Assembly: GCA_026770585.1 (NCBI GenBank)
Contig: MU646340.1
Span: 379,211-406,689, forward strand
Reading direction: 5' to 3'
DNA from: Baffinella frigidus
Taxonomy: Eukaryota > Cryptophyceae > Cryptomonadales > Baffinellaceae
DNA length: 27,479 nucleotides
Part shown: one piece after another, positions 18,601-27,478 of the stretch
How positions within the stretch are numbered: the first letter of the stretch is position 1
How the letters are laid out: the number at the start of each line of letters is the position of its first letter
Made by a program: the position numbers and the translations under genes
The notes under the pieces: model-generated
Databases searched by the model: none
What the model was told of the DNA's origin: nothing
Seen by the model: the letters and a program-made list of their open reading frames with translations, nothing else

Positions 18601-21600
18601 AAGAGGCGCTAAAACCTAAACGCTGCACGCTACACCTACCTTAACCCCCAAATAAACCTTCAACCCTAACCCCCAAACGCTAAACCGTGCACCGACACAC
18701 AGCTGGAGGCGGACCGCGAAGCAATGCGGCGAAAGGGACGGTACGCGCTGCTGCGGCTCGAGTACCTCTCGAAGCTCACGGACCTCAGCGCGCGGCGCCA
18801 CCGCCGCGTCGGCTCCTTCTTCACCCAGATCGTCAACAAGCAGGTTCCGCTCCTGCCTTGCTACCCCCCCCCCCCACGCAGATCTGCAAAACGCGGTGAG
18901 AGCGACCCTCTGTCTCGGAGGTGTGGGGTGTGATGCGCAGCACCGCGTGCTTCCTCGGAGGTGGTGGGTTTGATGCCCGCACGTGCGCGTTTTTTTTTCG
19001 CGGGTGTTGGTTGTGATGCGCAGACGTTGGTGGGAGCAGGTGTGGCTGATGCGCGCGGGGCTGTCTGCGCTCGAGGGCGCTGTCCCCCCTCTCTTCTCCC
19101 ACGATACCCAGGTCCTCTCTAGCTAGCTAGCTAAGTAACTAAGTAACCAACTTACTTACTGACTGACTTACCAACCAAATTACTAACTAACTAACTAACT
19201 AACTAAATAACTAAATAAAGAACTGACTGACCGACTGTCTGACTAAGTAACTAAATAACTGAGGAAGTCTCCCCCTTCGCTCCGCTGATCCGCAGTGGGC
19301 CTGCGCATCACTGTCAACGAGCGGAGAGCAAAAGGCAATACTCACCCGCCGTGTGTTCCTCGAGGACGGACCTAGCCTGGAATCTGCCTTCGTGAAGGAC
19401 TCATAACCTGAGTGCGGGAAGGCCCGAAAAAGTGACTCCGTGGAAGTGTCGGAGGAGGGAGAGCACTCTTGATCATCTCAACCTTCAACCTTCAACCTTC
19501 AACTTTCAGCCCCAAACCCTAAACCCTAAACCCTAAACCCTAAACTCTACACCCTAAACCCCAAATGCCAAACCCTAAACCCTCAACCCTCAACCCTGAA
19601 TCCTAAACCCTGCACCCTAAAACCTTAACCCTCAACCCTAAACCCTAATCCCCAAACCCTCAACCCTCAACGCGGCAGGGGGACGACGCGTCGCAGGAGC
19701 TCTCGCAGCGGCAGGCGATGCGCCTCCAGCTTGTCACCTCCCACATCGCTGAACAGGTCTGGGGACACTATTTATGGTTTAGGATTTTACAATGTGGGGG
19801 TTAGATGTGGTTCCAGCTCGTCACTCCACACATTGCAGAACAGGTCCGGGTTTAGGGATTAGGGGTTAGGGGTTAGGGGTAAGGTGTTAGGGGTTAGGTT
19901 TAGGTTTAGGGGTTAGGGATTAGGGATTAGGGATTAGGGATTAGGGATTAGGGATTAGGGTTTGGGGTTTGGGGTTTGGGGTTGGCAGTTTGGGGGTTGG
20001 GGTTCGGGGTCTAGGGTTTAGACGCATCACCTACAACTCGTCACCTCCCACATCGCTGAACAGGTCCGCCCCCCGCTTGTCTGGCAAGTGCTACGTGTAC
20101 ACCCGGAAGGGGTGTATGGTTTCGTGACGGGTGGTTGGTAGAGCGGTTTTCGCATCTTCAGGTCACGCGAAAATAACACAACACCGTCCAGGGTTGACGA
20201 TGCTAGTACTAACATGTCACCGTTTGCCGTTGTTCCATGGTTTTCGTTGCCGTCAGATGTGAAACCCGCTCTACAGGTGACGCGTTGTCCACCACCCTAC
20301 TGTACTGCCTACTGTAGCACCCTACGGCATGCCGGCATCAGGTCGACGCCGGAATTCGGCCGTCCACCCTTACGGGTGACATTGTAAGGGTGACATTGTA
20401 AGGGTGACATTACGAGAGACCCTGAAGGGGGACGGTGTGTGAACAGGAGGCGCTCTTGCGACGGGACGCGGACGGCAGCATGCCGAAAGGCCCGAGCATG
20501 GGCGTGCAGCGCTCTCCTGCCGGGGCTGGCGCGCCGCCTGTCGACCGCGCGGTGCAACAACCCTACACCCTGCACCCTCAACCCCTGAACCCCAAACCCC
20601 TACACACTAAACACTAAACCTTCAACCCTCCGCTCTAAACCCTAAACCCCAAACCCTAAACCCTAAACCCAAAACCCTAAACCAGAAGCCTGAAACCCCA
20701 AACCCCCAACCCCAAACCCCAAACCCTAAACTTTAAACACTGAACCCCTAAACCCTAAACCCTAAACCCCTTAACTCTTAACCCTTAACCCTAAACTACC
20801 CTAAACCCCAAGCCCTAAACCCCTACACCCTCAGCCCCAAGCCCCAAGCTCTAAACACTAAATACTGAACCCTAAACCTGCAAGCAGGTACACGAGATGC
20901 GCGGGTGGCTGGGGAAGGTGGGGGGGAGCAGGGGGAGGCAGACCAAGGACCTGCGGAACAACCGGTGCGCCCCCCTGCGCCACCTCACTACCCCAGGCGG
21001 GGTAGCGTACGTATGCGCCACCGGGTGGAGGCTCATTCCCGCAGCGTTCAGGGTTGAGGGTCTGGGTTGTAGGGTTGAGGGTTCAAACCGTATCTGCCCA
21101 CAGCGGCACCAGCACTGCTCTCGGAAGACATGCTCCTTACCAGGGGAATTTCGCGCACGGTTTTCGGTACGGTGGGCGCCGGCACCACGCTTCCAGTGTG
21201 GGTGGGTGCGCATGCAGAGCGGGGGCGGGGCAGCGAATTACGAGGCCCTAAACCCTGAACCTTAAACCGCGTGTTACGCCCGAAGCGTTGGATGCGGTTC
21301 GAAGCCATCGGGGGGTGCGTCCACTTTCGACGTCCACTTTCGGCAGGCTCGTCGCTGGATAGGCCTCGCGGGCACTTCTCGCTGTGAGCAGACACGTTTT
21401 GGACCCTACGCCCTAAACCCCAGACCCTAAACGCTTGTTGCAGATACTGGGCGGTGCTGTCTGCCGGGAAGCTGTTCCTGTACCGTAACTGGCGCGCGTC
21501 GCCCAAGTACACCATCGATCTCCTCCTCTGCACGGTCCCGCCCCCTCTTCCTCCGTTCCATCCTCCTCCTCCTCCTCCTTTTCATCCTCCTCTTCCGCCT

Positions 21601-23284
21601 CCCCGGACCCTGCGTCCCCCGAGCACACCATCGATCATCCCTCAGCACGGTCCCGCCCCGCAACTCTGCGGACTATTCACGTCCCTTGTAGGAACAGCCA
21701 GAGTGGCTTCACACGGGACTTGTTCGTGGCGGGACATGTGTTGCTCACTCGCACTTCGCTGTTTTCTGTCACTGAAGTTGATTCCCTTTTTTCCCCGACG
21801 TGAGATCGATGCTACTGCCAACTGTTAAGTCCAAATTGACCGAGACAGAGCTAGTCGTTCCATACGCGGACTCGGTGCTGCAGCCCACCCGGCCTCGCGT
21901 GGCGTGACCCCAGGAAGTGATCGCCCAGCCGCTGCACTGCTACCCAGGACATTTTACCCTAAGTCAACAAAGCTGACTCTCGGCAGTAAGTTGCCATATC
22001 GTTTAGATGGACCTGCTCTGAGAGCAGGCATTTGACTTAAGGCACTGCCTTTCAGGGGGAGTTGACTTTGGCGAAATGTTCTGGCTCAGAGTGCACTGCG
22101 ACCACAGCGGTCTCGCCCTGCATCCTAGGCGAGCGCGGCGTTGCACCGGTCTCGCGTGGACGGATCTAATCCCGCCGAGTATTCATAATGAATACGATTT
22201 TGGTGTATCTTGAGGGTAGAAATAAGACAGTCGTCTATCTAGACTTCATTCAGAGCCTTAAAAAATACCGGAATCGGATCGGAAATCCCCGAAATCGTAT
22301 TCATTATGCATACTCTTCCGGATGAGATCTCGCGTCCATTCGGTCTCGCGCTCGCGCTCGCCTGAATCCCGCTCTGTCACGCCCAGGATTTTGTGATTTC
22401 ATGGGTACGCACCCAACTTCATTCAATATGGGCAGGGCACGAAAGAGACAGGGGGAGGAAGGGAGGGAGGGAGGGAGGGAGGGAGGCAGGGTGAGGGAGA
22501 GAGAGAGAGAGAGAGCGAGAGAGTCCAATAATGTCCGGTGGTGCAACAGGTGAAGGAGGCGCGGGGACCGGAGCGATTCTGCTTCGAAATCATCTCTCCC
22601 TCCTCCTCTCGCATGCTCCAGGTCCTACCACGCCAGAGCCTTGGAAAGGGACGCCAAAAGTCAATTTCCCCTCACGGCAATGGTTTTCAAAACTCAACAG
22701 GCGCACTCAGATGCGCTTTCGATTGAATCGACCCCCTCGAACACTCTGGCGTGGTAGCGATGCCTCACTCGGGGTTGACTGACTATCCGAAAGTTGACAA
22801 CCTGGGGTTCTGGTGCAGACGCGTCAACTTAACACGATTCTTGGAGGCGGAGAACGCGTGACACGCTGAACATGATTGGCCAGGCTTAACATGCCACGTG
22901 CAAATCATACTACATCATACAAAGGCAATTGCATGAAAAGTAAACGATGTAGATAATATACGCATGATAGGTGAGGCTTAACATTATGGGAGGAAGTATG
23001 CGGACAGCTCGAGCGCGATTCAGAAGTGCATGGCCGTGATCCCTTCTTTTTCTTGAGTAGAACCCCATATAATCTTGGTTAGACACCCACAGAACGATGT
23101 GTGTGTGTATGCATGGTTAGACGCCCACATAATGATGTGTGCATGTGTGGTTAGAATCGCATCGAAGCATGCTCATTATTTCGCGCGTTCAGGCGGAGAA
23201 CGCGCTCGCGATGCAGAGGTGGATGATCCGTGTTTTTTTCTTGATTATGCGCCCATACAATCTTGGTTAGACACCCATGTAACG

Positions 23285-23322
<38 letters not shown>

Positions 23323-26300
23323 GTGTGTGTGTGTGAGTGAGTGAGAGAGAGAGTGTGTGTGCGTGTGTGTGCGTGTGTGTGTGTGTGTGTCTGTGTCTGT
23401 TTCTGTGTGTGTGTCTGTGTCTGTGTCTGTGTCTGTGTCTGTGTGTTTGTGTGTGTGTGAAGGTGCGTAGTTACAACCCATGGAACTATGCTCAACATTT
23501 CCCCCGTTCAGGCGGAGAACTTGCTGTCGATGCAGAGGTGGATGGCAGTGATCCACAACGCTACCGGACGCCTCCTAGACGCCCAGGTCGCCTACACCCT
23601 AAACCCCAAACCTTACACCCTAAACCCTAAACCCTAAGCCCTAAATTCCGAACCCTACACCATAATCCCCAACCCCTAAACCCTGAAACCTACATCCAAC
23701 GCCCAGGTGGGCCGCACGGAGAACGCGGGCAGGTGTGAAACCCCGAGCCCGAAACTTGAAACCCGATACCCGAAACCCGACACCCGAAACCCTGAACCCA
23801 ACTCTCCCGTGAAAACATGAGGCTCAGTGCAGGGAGAGACGTGCGGGCATACGTTCAACCCTCGACCCTCGCCTCTCAACCGTGGACTCTCACCGTTCGA
23901 CAGGGGAAGGTTCGAGAGCGCGGGAACACGCATGCGGAGATGGGAAAGCATTCTCGCGGTGCCCCCCCCCCCCCCACGACAACCGCGACGGCCCACTCAC
24001 CAGTTCAGAAAGGCTTTTTTGAGATGAAAGAAACGGTTCACACGGAGCTCCTTGTAGATTCCCTGAGTTGGACAGGGGTGACGCGGCGCGTGCGGGGAGG
24101 AGGAAGAAGAGGAAGACACCATTCTCTCTTCCAGGCTGTTGCAGTGCTGTTCCAGGCTTGGTGCGGTGGAGGCAGCAGTCGAGGTGGCTTGGTGCTGTGG
24201 CCTGTCAACCCCACACCCTACACCCCCAAATCCAACGTCTCAACACCAACCCCATGGGGCTGCATGTGGCAGGCAGAACGGGGTGTTCTTCTGTGCTAGA
24301 CCTGATTGCGAGGTGTTCTGCAATTAGGATATTCTTCTGGCTCTCATGCGCTAATGGGATGACCTGACAGGGGGGGGGGTGCAGGTGGCAGACAACGTGT
24401 TGGCTTGTTGGTGTAGCCTGTCAACCCGTGTTGGCCTGTTGCTGTGGCCTGTCAACCCCACACGCTAAACCCTCAACACCAACCCCTGGGGATACAGGTG
24501 CCAGGCAACGCAGGGTGTGTGGACTGCGGCGCGGAAGGGCCGGAGTGGGCGTCCATCTCCCTTGGAGCCCTCATGTCCCGCCCCTGCCCTTGCCATGATA
24601 TGTCACATGTCTTCTCAGCCAACCCCATGATTCAGTTGAGATCGCACCCCCCGTGTCGATACCGGAACAACCCCAGAAATGCATCCGTAAGAGAAGCGAC
24701 GACCGGGGTTGCTGCACCAGGGGAGTGAGCAGGCACGTGCAGCTGTCTGCAGAAACCATACCGCTTTGAACCCTAAAATCTAAACACTAAACCCTACACC
24801 CTGAACCCTAAACCCTAAGCCCTAAATCCGACACCCTAAACCCTATAACCTACACCCTAAACCCTACACCTTAAACCTCAAACCCTGAACCCTACACCCT
24901 ACACCCTACACCCTACACCCTACGCCCTACACCCTACACCCTACACCCACACCCTACACCCTACACCCTACACCCTACACCCTACACCCTAACACCACCC
25001 GGGGTGCGCAGGTGTCTGCAGTGCTCCGGAGTGCACCGGGCGCTGGGGGTGCACGTCTCTCGAGTGCGATCTTTGCATCTTGATGTCTGGGAGGAGTCGC
25101 TCATGGACCTTCTCTCCGCCATGGGAAACGCCAAGGTGCTCAGCACATTTGGGGGTTGGGGTTTGGGGTTTGGGGTCCAGGGGGTAGGGTTCAGGGTGTA
25201 GGGTTCAAGGCTTAGGGGTAAAGCCGCCCTGCTTCCGCCCGGAGAGCTGTCCGGCATTGAGGAACCATCTAGGACACTAGGTCGGACTTCGGCGTCGAAA
25301 AGCTAAGTCCAAGGCTCCTTGCGGACCGGGAGCTTCTTGTTATTTCATCTCCGTTAGGCCGGGAGCGGACTTGCATAGAAGCGTCGATGGCACAGCTAAC
25401 CAGCTTCTTGGGGCGCAGCTGACCAGCTTCGACCGTTGCAAGTGAACAGTGTGTACCTCGCGAGGTGCCAAGAGAGAGAGAGTTTTTTATTGACGACCAA
25501 TTGGACCGGGGTGCAGGTGAACAACGTATACCTCGCGAGGTGCGAACAGGACCCGCGCGATCCACTTGTCTGGGCGGACGGGGACTTCATCCGCCGGAAA
25601 TACGCCCTCAGGTCGCGCTTCCCCACCAGCCCTCCCAAGTGGCTCATATAGTGCCCCGGAAGGTCTTCGATTTGAACTTGGATCGGGGTCGCTTTTGACC
25701 CCGATCCAAGATAAATCGACAATGCCCCAGAGCACCGTTTGAGCCACCTCCAAGGGCTAGTGGCCCTCCTCGTCGCGATTCAGACTGTTGACTAGCGAGA
25801 TACGCGCCTGGGTCTAAGCCGAACCCTTACATTTGTACTTCGCTCATAAGAAAGCCCCCCCACCCCTTGGACTATCATAGGGCCCTAGACATAGGCTTAC
25901 TGTAGGGTCCTAGAAGAGGGCGCTTTCGTATGAGGGTGGTACCCCTGTAACGCAATACCCCAAACAGGGCGTTCGTAGAGCAGCTTTTTACAAAGGGGTT
26001 ATGTCAACAAAATTCACTACGCGATTTGCTCATATTAGTAATAATAAAGCGTGTGTGTAGTAAATTTCGTTGGCGAGAACACCATTTACAAAGGATTCTC
26101 TGAGATAAAATACCCGAAACAGGGCGTTTGTGGAGCAGCCGGGCAACGCGACTCCCGACCACCTCTCCCAGAGCCTCACCTCCGCGGTGCACCCCTCCTC
26201 CGAAACCCTTCAACCCACACCCTAATCCCCAACCCCCCCCCACGTGAAACAAGGGCGTGCCCCCCCCCCCCCCCATTCAGACCACCGTTTTTTGCCATCT

Positions 26301-27346
26301 GAAGGGTGGATGTTTGTATTTTGGCAGGTGCGGTCACAACAGCTGCAGAAGGTGCTCCTGTACCTCTCGCAGGGCGCTGACGTCAACGCCAGGTTACGAG
26401 CCCCCATGTACGCTATCCACAAAGACAGGTTGCGAGGCCCCCGGAAACCAACCTTCTGAATCCTCTGAGACTTACTACGCGGTAGAGCTACATGTCATTT
26501 TACGCCCTGCGTCTTTCTATTATTTTCCCTTGAAATCGGCAAAAGTTGCCGGAAATGCCCACAGATAATTAACTTTGACGGAAAAGTAACCGCCAGGATT
26601 GCTTTCCGGTTGCCTAGATAAAGCAACTACCCCTCCCGCGTAGTAGGGTTTCCTGAGCTTTTACATACCCCAGTCACGTGATGATCGCCTCTCCACGAAC
26701 CACAGCCCCTCCGGGTACACACCTTCCCCGGAGATCCCCAGGGGATGTGTTTCACCTCCCTGGTACAAACCAGGCCGGGGTGGCCACGCGTGGTATGGGG
26801 GAAGGTTTGTCCTAAGGCTCATACACGTTTGGATTACTCATCTCTGTCCTGCGAGCAATACAGAAGACACATACAAGGGACGGTAGCGGGCCCGTCCAAC
26901 CCGAGGCGGGCCCGTCCTCACCCCTCTTTCCTCCGGCGAAATCTCACCCCCCTTTCCAACGGTGAATTGGTCAGGTGTGGGTCATCCTCGGACGCGGCGG
27001 AGCTGTCGCCACTTGCGCACGCGGTGCGCGCAGGGGGCGTCTCGTGCATGGAGCTCCTCCTCCAGAACGGCGCCGACGTCGCCGGGACCGACTCCCAGGT
27101 GCGGAATCCGTTCTGGTCAAAAATCGTTCTGGTCAAAGGTGCGACCACTTTGGGTGATTGCCCCTGCGACTGTGCCGCCTTGCGCCCCTCCCCGAACTCT
27201 ATCAGTCAACGCTCTACCCCCGCACGCAGGGGCGCACGGCACTCCATCACGCGGCGCTGGGCGACCTGGGGGCATGCGCGGAGCTGCTCTTGGCGAGAGG
27301 CGCGAGTCCCGAGGTTGTCGACGCCCTCGGACAGACCCCACTCGAG
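15649..27346 (+). CDS. Gene D: BAR-PH-ArfGAP-ankyrin protein (ACAP/AGD type), 3' end off window
   Basis: Nineteen exons join in frame to 596 residues: 15649-15771, 15883-15926, 16631-16790, 17308-17391, 18201-18272, 18703-18843, 19679-19756, 20447-20551, 20888-20964, 21444-21534, 22550-22621, 23512-23586, 24498-24574, 25012-25135, 25517-25611, 26123-26186, 26328-26392, 26975-27098, 27230-27346. Residues about 1-234 are alpha-helical and fit a BAR domain (curved-membrane binding). Residues 270-374 are a PH domain, beginning with a G-W-L-x-K-x-G-G strand and ending with the usual Met-Gln-x-Trp helix. Residues 375-495 are an ArfGAP domain: C381-x2-C384-x16-C401-x2-C404-x4-R409, with both zinc ligands and the catalytic arginine finger present. 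Residues 495-596 hold ankyrin repeats with GADVNA and G-R-T-A-L-H-H-A-A. Such proteins stimulate GTP hydrolysis by Arf on membranes. The exon 2/3 junction is the least sure; 15966|16641 is an in-frame alternative that adds ten residues. Confidence 0.92.
16520..16600 (+). pseudogene. Decayed copy of gene D exon 3 start
   Basis: Aligns to 16634-16715. It translates as N-N-L-W-Y-E-K-A-Y-A-E-A-x2-S-F-A-A against N-N-M-W-Y-A-T-E-Y-A-E-A-x2-A-F-A-A of exon 3, then diverges and stops at 16623. No acceptor is visible. Confidence 0.85.
16896..16975 (+). repeat. 31-bp tandem repeat, dispersed family
   Basis: Two units of GGGTTATCCACTAATGGG followed by TTATTCACGAAA, preceded by TACCGTAGGG. Related sequence is at 7597-7658 in gene A intron 6. 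Confidence 0.8.
17042..17306 (+). repeat. CCCTAAA/CCCTGAA-type words in gene D intron 3
   Basis: Degenerate, C-rich, running into the CCCTCAG acceptor of exon 4. Confidence 0.85.
17578..17692 (-). repeat. TTTAGGG-orientation array, donor half of gene D intron 4
   Basis: Sense strand reads GGGTTTAGG and GGGTTCA words. The same intron holds the opposite orientation at 17916-18190. Confidence 0.9.
17916..18190 (+). repeat. CCCTAAA-type array, acceptor half of gene D intron 4
   Basis: Degenerate C-rich words reaching the GGCAG acceptor of exon 5. It could pair with 17578-17692. Confidence 0.9.
18277..18690 (+). repeat. CCCTAAA-type words in gene D intron 5
   Basis: Scattered blocks at 18277-18400, 18503-18560 and 18611-18690, interrupted by the exon 6 copy. 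Confidence 0.85.
18569..18603 (+). pseudogene. Copy of gene D exon 6 acceptor and start
   Basis: Matches 18701-18735 with two mismatches, including a CAG acceptor and the first 11 codons, then reads into TAA. If spliced in, it would truncate the protein in the BAR domain. Confidence 0.9.
19117..19265 (+). repeat. Drifting tetranucleotide repeat in gene D intron 6
   Basis: Four-base period moving through CTAG, TAAG, CTTA, CTGA and CTAA words for about 150 bp. Confidence 0.9.
19478..19672 (+). repeat. CCCTAAA-type array in gene D intron 6
   Basis: Begins with four CTTCAAC units, then CCCTAAA, ending at the GGCAG acceptor of exon 7. Confidence 0.95.
19811..19846 (+). pseudogene. First copy of gene D exon 7 end plus donor
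   Basis: About 31 of 37 bases match 19725-19761, ending GAACAG|GTCCGG. Confidence 0.85.
19848..20026 (-). repeat. TTAGGG-orientation array, gene D intron 7
   Basis: Sense strand reads GGGATTA (seven uniform units near 19913-19960), GGGGTTA and GGGGTTT variants. It lies between two copies of the exon 7 end. Confidence 0.95.
20028..20066 (+). pseudogene. Second copy of gene D exon 7 end plus donor
   Basis: About 34 of 37 bases match the exon 7 end, again followed by a GTCCGC donor. Confidence 0.9.
20372..20413 (+). repeat. GGGTGACATTGTAA tandem repeat
   Basis: Three units about 35 bp upstream of the exon 8 acceptor. Confidence 0.9.
20558..20880 (+). repeat. CCCTAAA-type array filling gene D intron 8
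   Basis: Occupies almost the whole intron (20552-20887), from donor to acceptor. Confidence 0.95.
21048..21432. repeat. Paired TTTAGGG- and CCCTAAA-type words in gene D intron 9
   Basis: GGGTTGAG words at 21048-21085 toward the donor; CCCTAAA words at 21243-21266 and 21400-21432 toward the acceptor. Confidence 0.75.
21624..21657 (+). pseudogene. Copy of gene D exon 10 end plus donor
   Basis: CACCATCGATC, then CACGGTCCCGCCCC, matches 21510-21543 of exon 10 and its donor, with changes in the middle. Confidence 0.8.
22177..22315. mobile_element. 139-bp MITE with 24-bp terminal inverted repeats
   Basis: The left arm 22177-22200 and the complement of 22292-22315 match at 23 of 24 bases (GAGTATTCATAATGAATACG at the left). 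The interior is AT-rich with no ORF. It sits in gene D intron 10. No convincing target-site duplication was found by eye. Confidence 0.8.
22455..22523 (+). repeat. (GGGA)n then (GA)n tract before gene D exon 11
   Basis: Purine-rich simple repeat on the sense strand, ending about 25 bp before the exon 11 acceptor, where pyrimidines would be expected. Confidence 0.9.
22790..22830. repeat. Short palindromic element, copy 3
   Basis: AAAGTTGAC and GTCAACTT flank GGGGTTCTGGTGCAGACGC. It is related to 5048-5081 and 5247-5287. Confidence 0.65.
22842..23042 (+). pseudogene. Split decayed copy of gene D exon 12
   Basis: GAGGCGGAGAACGCG at 22844-22858 and CAGAAGTGCATGGCCGTGAT at 23021-23040 match the start and middle of exon 12. 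The ~160 bp between them begins and ends with versions of AGGCTTAACAT. Confidence 0.6.
23183..23230 (+). pseudogene. Copy of gene D exon 12 acceptor and start
   Basis: GTTCAG|GCGGAGAACGCG and ATGCAGAGGTGGATG match 23505-23546, with the frame open for 12 codons before running into intron-like sequence. Confidence 0.9.
23286..23470 (+). repeat. (GT)n microsatellite in gene D intron 11
   Basis: GT/TGTC/GTCT dinucleotide-based tract between the exon 12 copy and exon 12. Confidence 0.95.
23595..23795 (+). repeat. CCCTAAA/CCCGAAA-type words in gene D intron 12
   Basis: CCCTAAA at 23595-23690. CCCGAAA words at 23742-23790 follow a small copy of the exon 12 end (ACGCCCAG|GT at 23699-23708). Confidence 0.85.
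24256..24300 (+). pseudogene. First decayed copy of gene D exon 13 start
   Basis: GGGGCTGCATGTGGCAGGCA, then ACGGGGTGTTCTTCTG, resembles 24488-24530; the acceptor AG is replaced by AT. Confidence 0.7.
24376..24412 (+). pseudogene. Second decayed copy of gene D exon 13 start
   Basis: GGGGTGCAG|GTGGCAGACAAC resembles GGGATACAG|GTGCCAGGCAAC of exon 13. It lacks the zinc-finger cysteines. Confidence 0.7.
24769..24992 (+). repeat. CCCTAAA then CCCTACA array, gene D intron 13
   Basis: A canonical start, then about 15 nearly uniform CCCTACA units (24891-24990), ending 20 bp before the exon 14 acceptor. Confidence 0.95.
25146..25218 (-). repeat. TTTAGGG-orientation array at donor end of gene D intron 14
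   Basis: Sense GGGGTTTGGGGTTTGG and GGGTTCAGG words start ten bases after the donor. Confidence 0.9.
25439..25474 (+). pseudogene. Copy of gene D exon 15 start
   Basis: GTGAACAGTGTGTACCTCGC, then GAGGTGC, matches 25517-25543; CAG|GTG became CAAGTG, so the acceptor is lost. Confidence 0.9.
25668..25717. repeat. Near-perfect hairpin in gene D intron 15
   Basis: Inner arms CTTGGATCGGGGTC (25677-25690) and its exact complement (25697-25710) enclose a 6-base loop. Outer arms TCGATTT and AAATCGA extend the palindrome after a short internal mismatch. Confidence 0.9.
25954..25984 (+). pseudogene. Copy of gene D exon 16 acceptor and start
   Basis: AATACCCCAAACAG|GGCGTT, then CGTAGAGCAG, matches 26110-26140 with three mismatches; one makes a TAG in frame. 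Confidence 0.9.
26424..26442 (+). pseudogene. Copy of gene D exon 17 donor
   Basis: ACAG|GTTGCGAGGCCCCC resembles CCAG|GTTACGAGCCCCC at 26390-26406. Confidence 0.6.
26443..26974 (+). other. Remainder of gene D intron 17
   Basis: No telomere-type array. It holds small inverted repeats, including CCTGGT/ACCAGG at 26759-26774 and ACACCTTCCCC (26719) against GGGGGAAGGTTTGT (26797), and two copies of GCGGGCCCGTCC near 26887 and 26905. Confidence 0.5.
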
Positions 27347-27398
27347 GTCACCCCCCCCTCCGCACCCCCCGATATCCTGTCGTGCGCGTCATCTCATG

Positions 27399-27434
27399 GA
27401 GTCCGGAGGTGGTCGACCACGGGCGTTCGGACAG

Positions 27435-27439
<5 letters not shown>
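27399..27439 (+). pseudogene. Copy of gene D exon 19 end
   Basis: GAGTCCGGAGGTGGTCGAC and TCGGACAGACCCC match 27303-27340 of exon 19. The copy runs directly into poly-C at the window end. Confidence 0.8.

Positions 27440-27478
<39 letters not shown>
27436..27478 (+). repeat. Poly-C run at window end
   Basis: About 43 C. With the C-rich start of the window (1-14) it suggests a contig cut at homopolymers. Confidence 0.9.

Noticed and set aside
18886-18897. A micro-exon between ACGCAG and GTGAGA in gene D intron 6
   Set aside because: Its length breaks the frame, while exon 6 to exon 7 already joins in phase.
23151-23556. Thr/His-rich ORFs opposite the GT tract
   Set aside because: Simple-sequence translation of a CA/GT microsatellite.
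23710-23732. A possible gene D exon between ACGCCCAG and GCAG|GTGTGA
   Set aside because: It would shift phase, and exons 12 and 13 join in phase directly. The site is better read as a copy of the exon 12 end.
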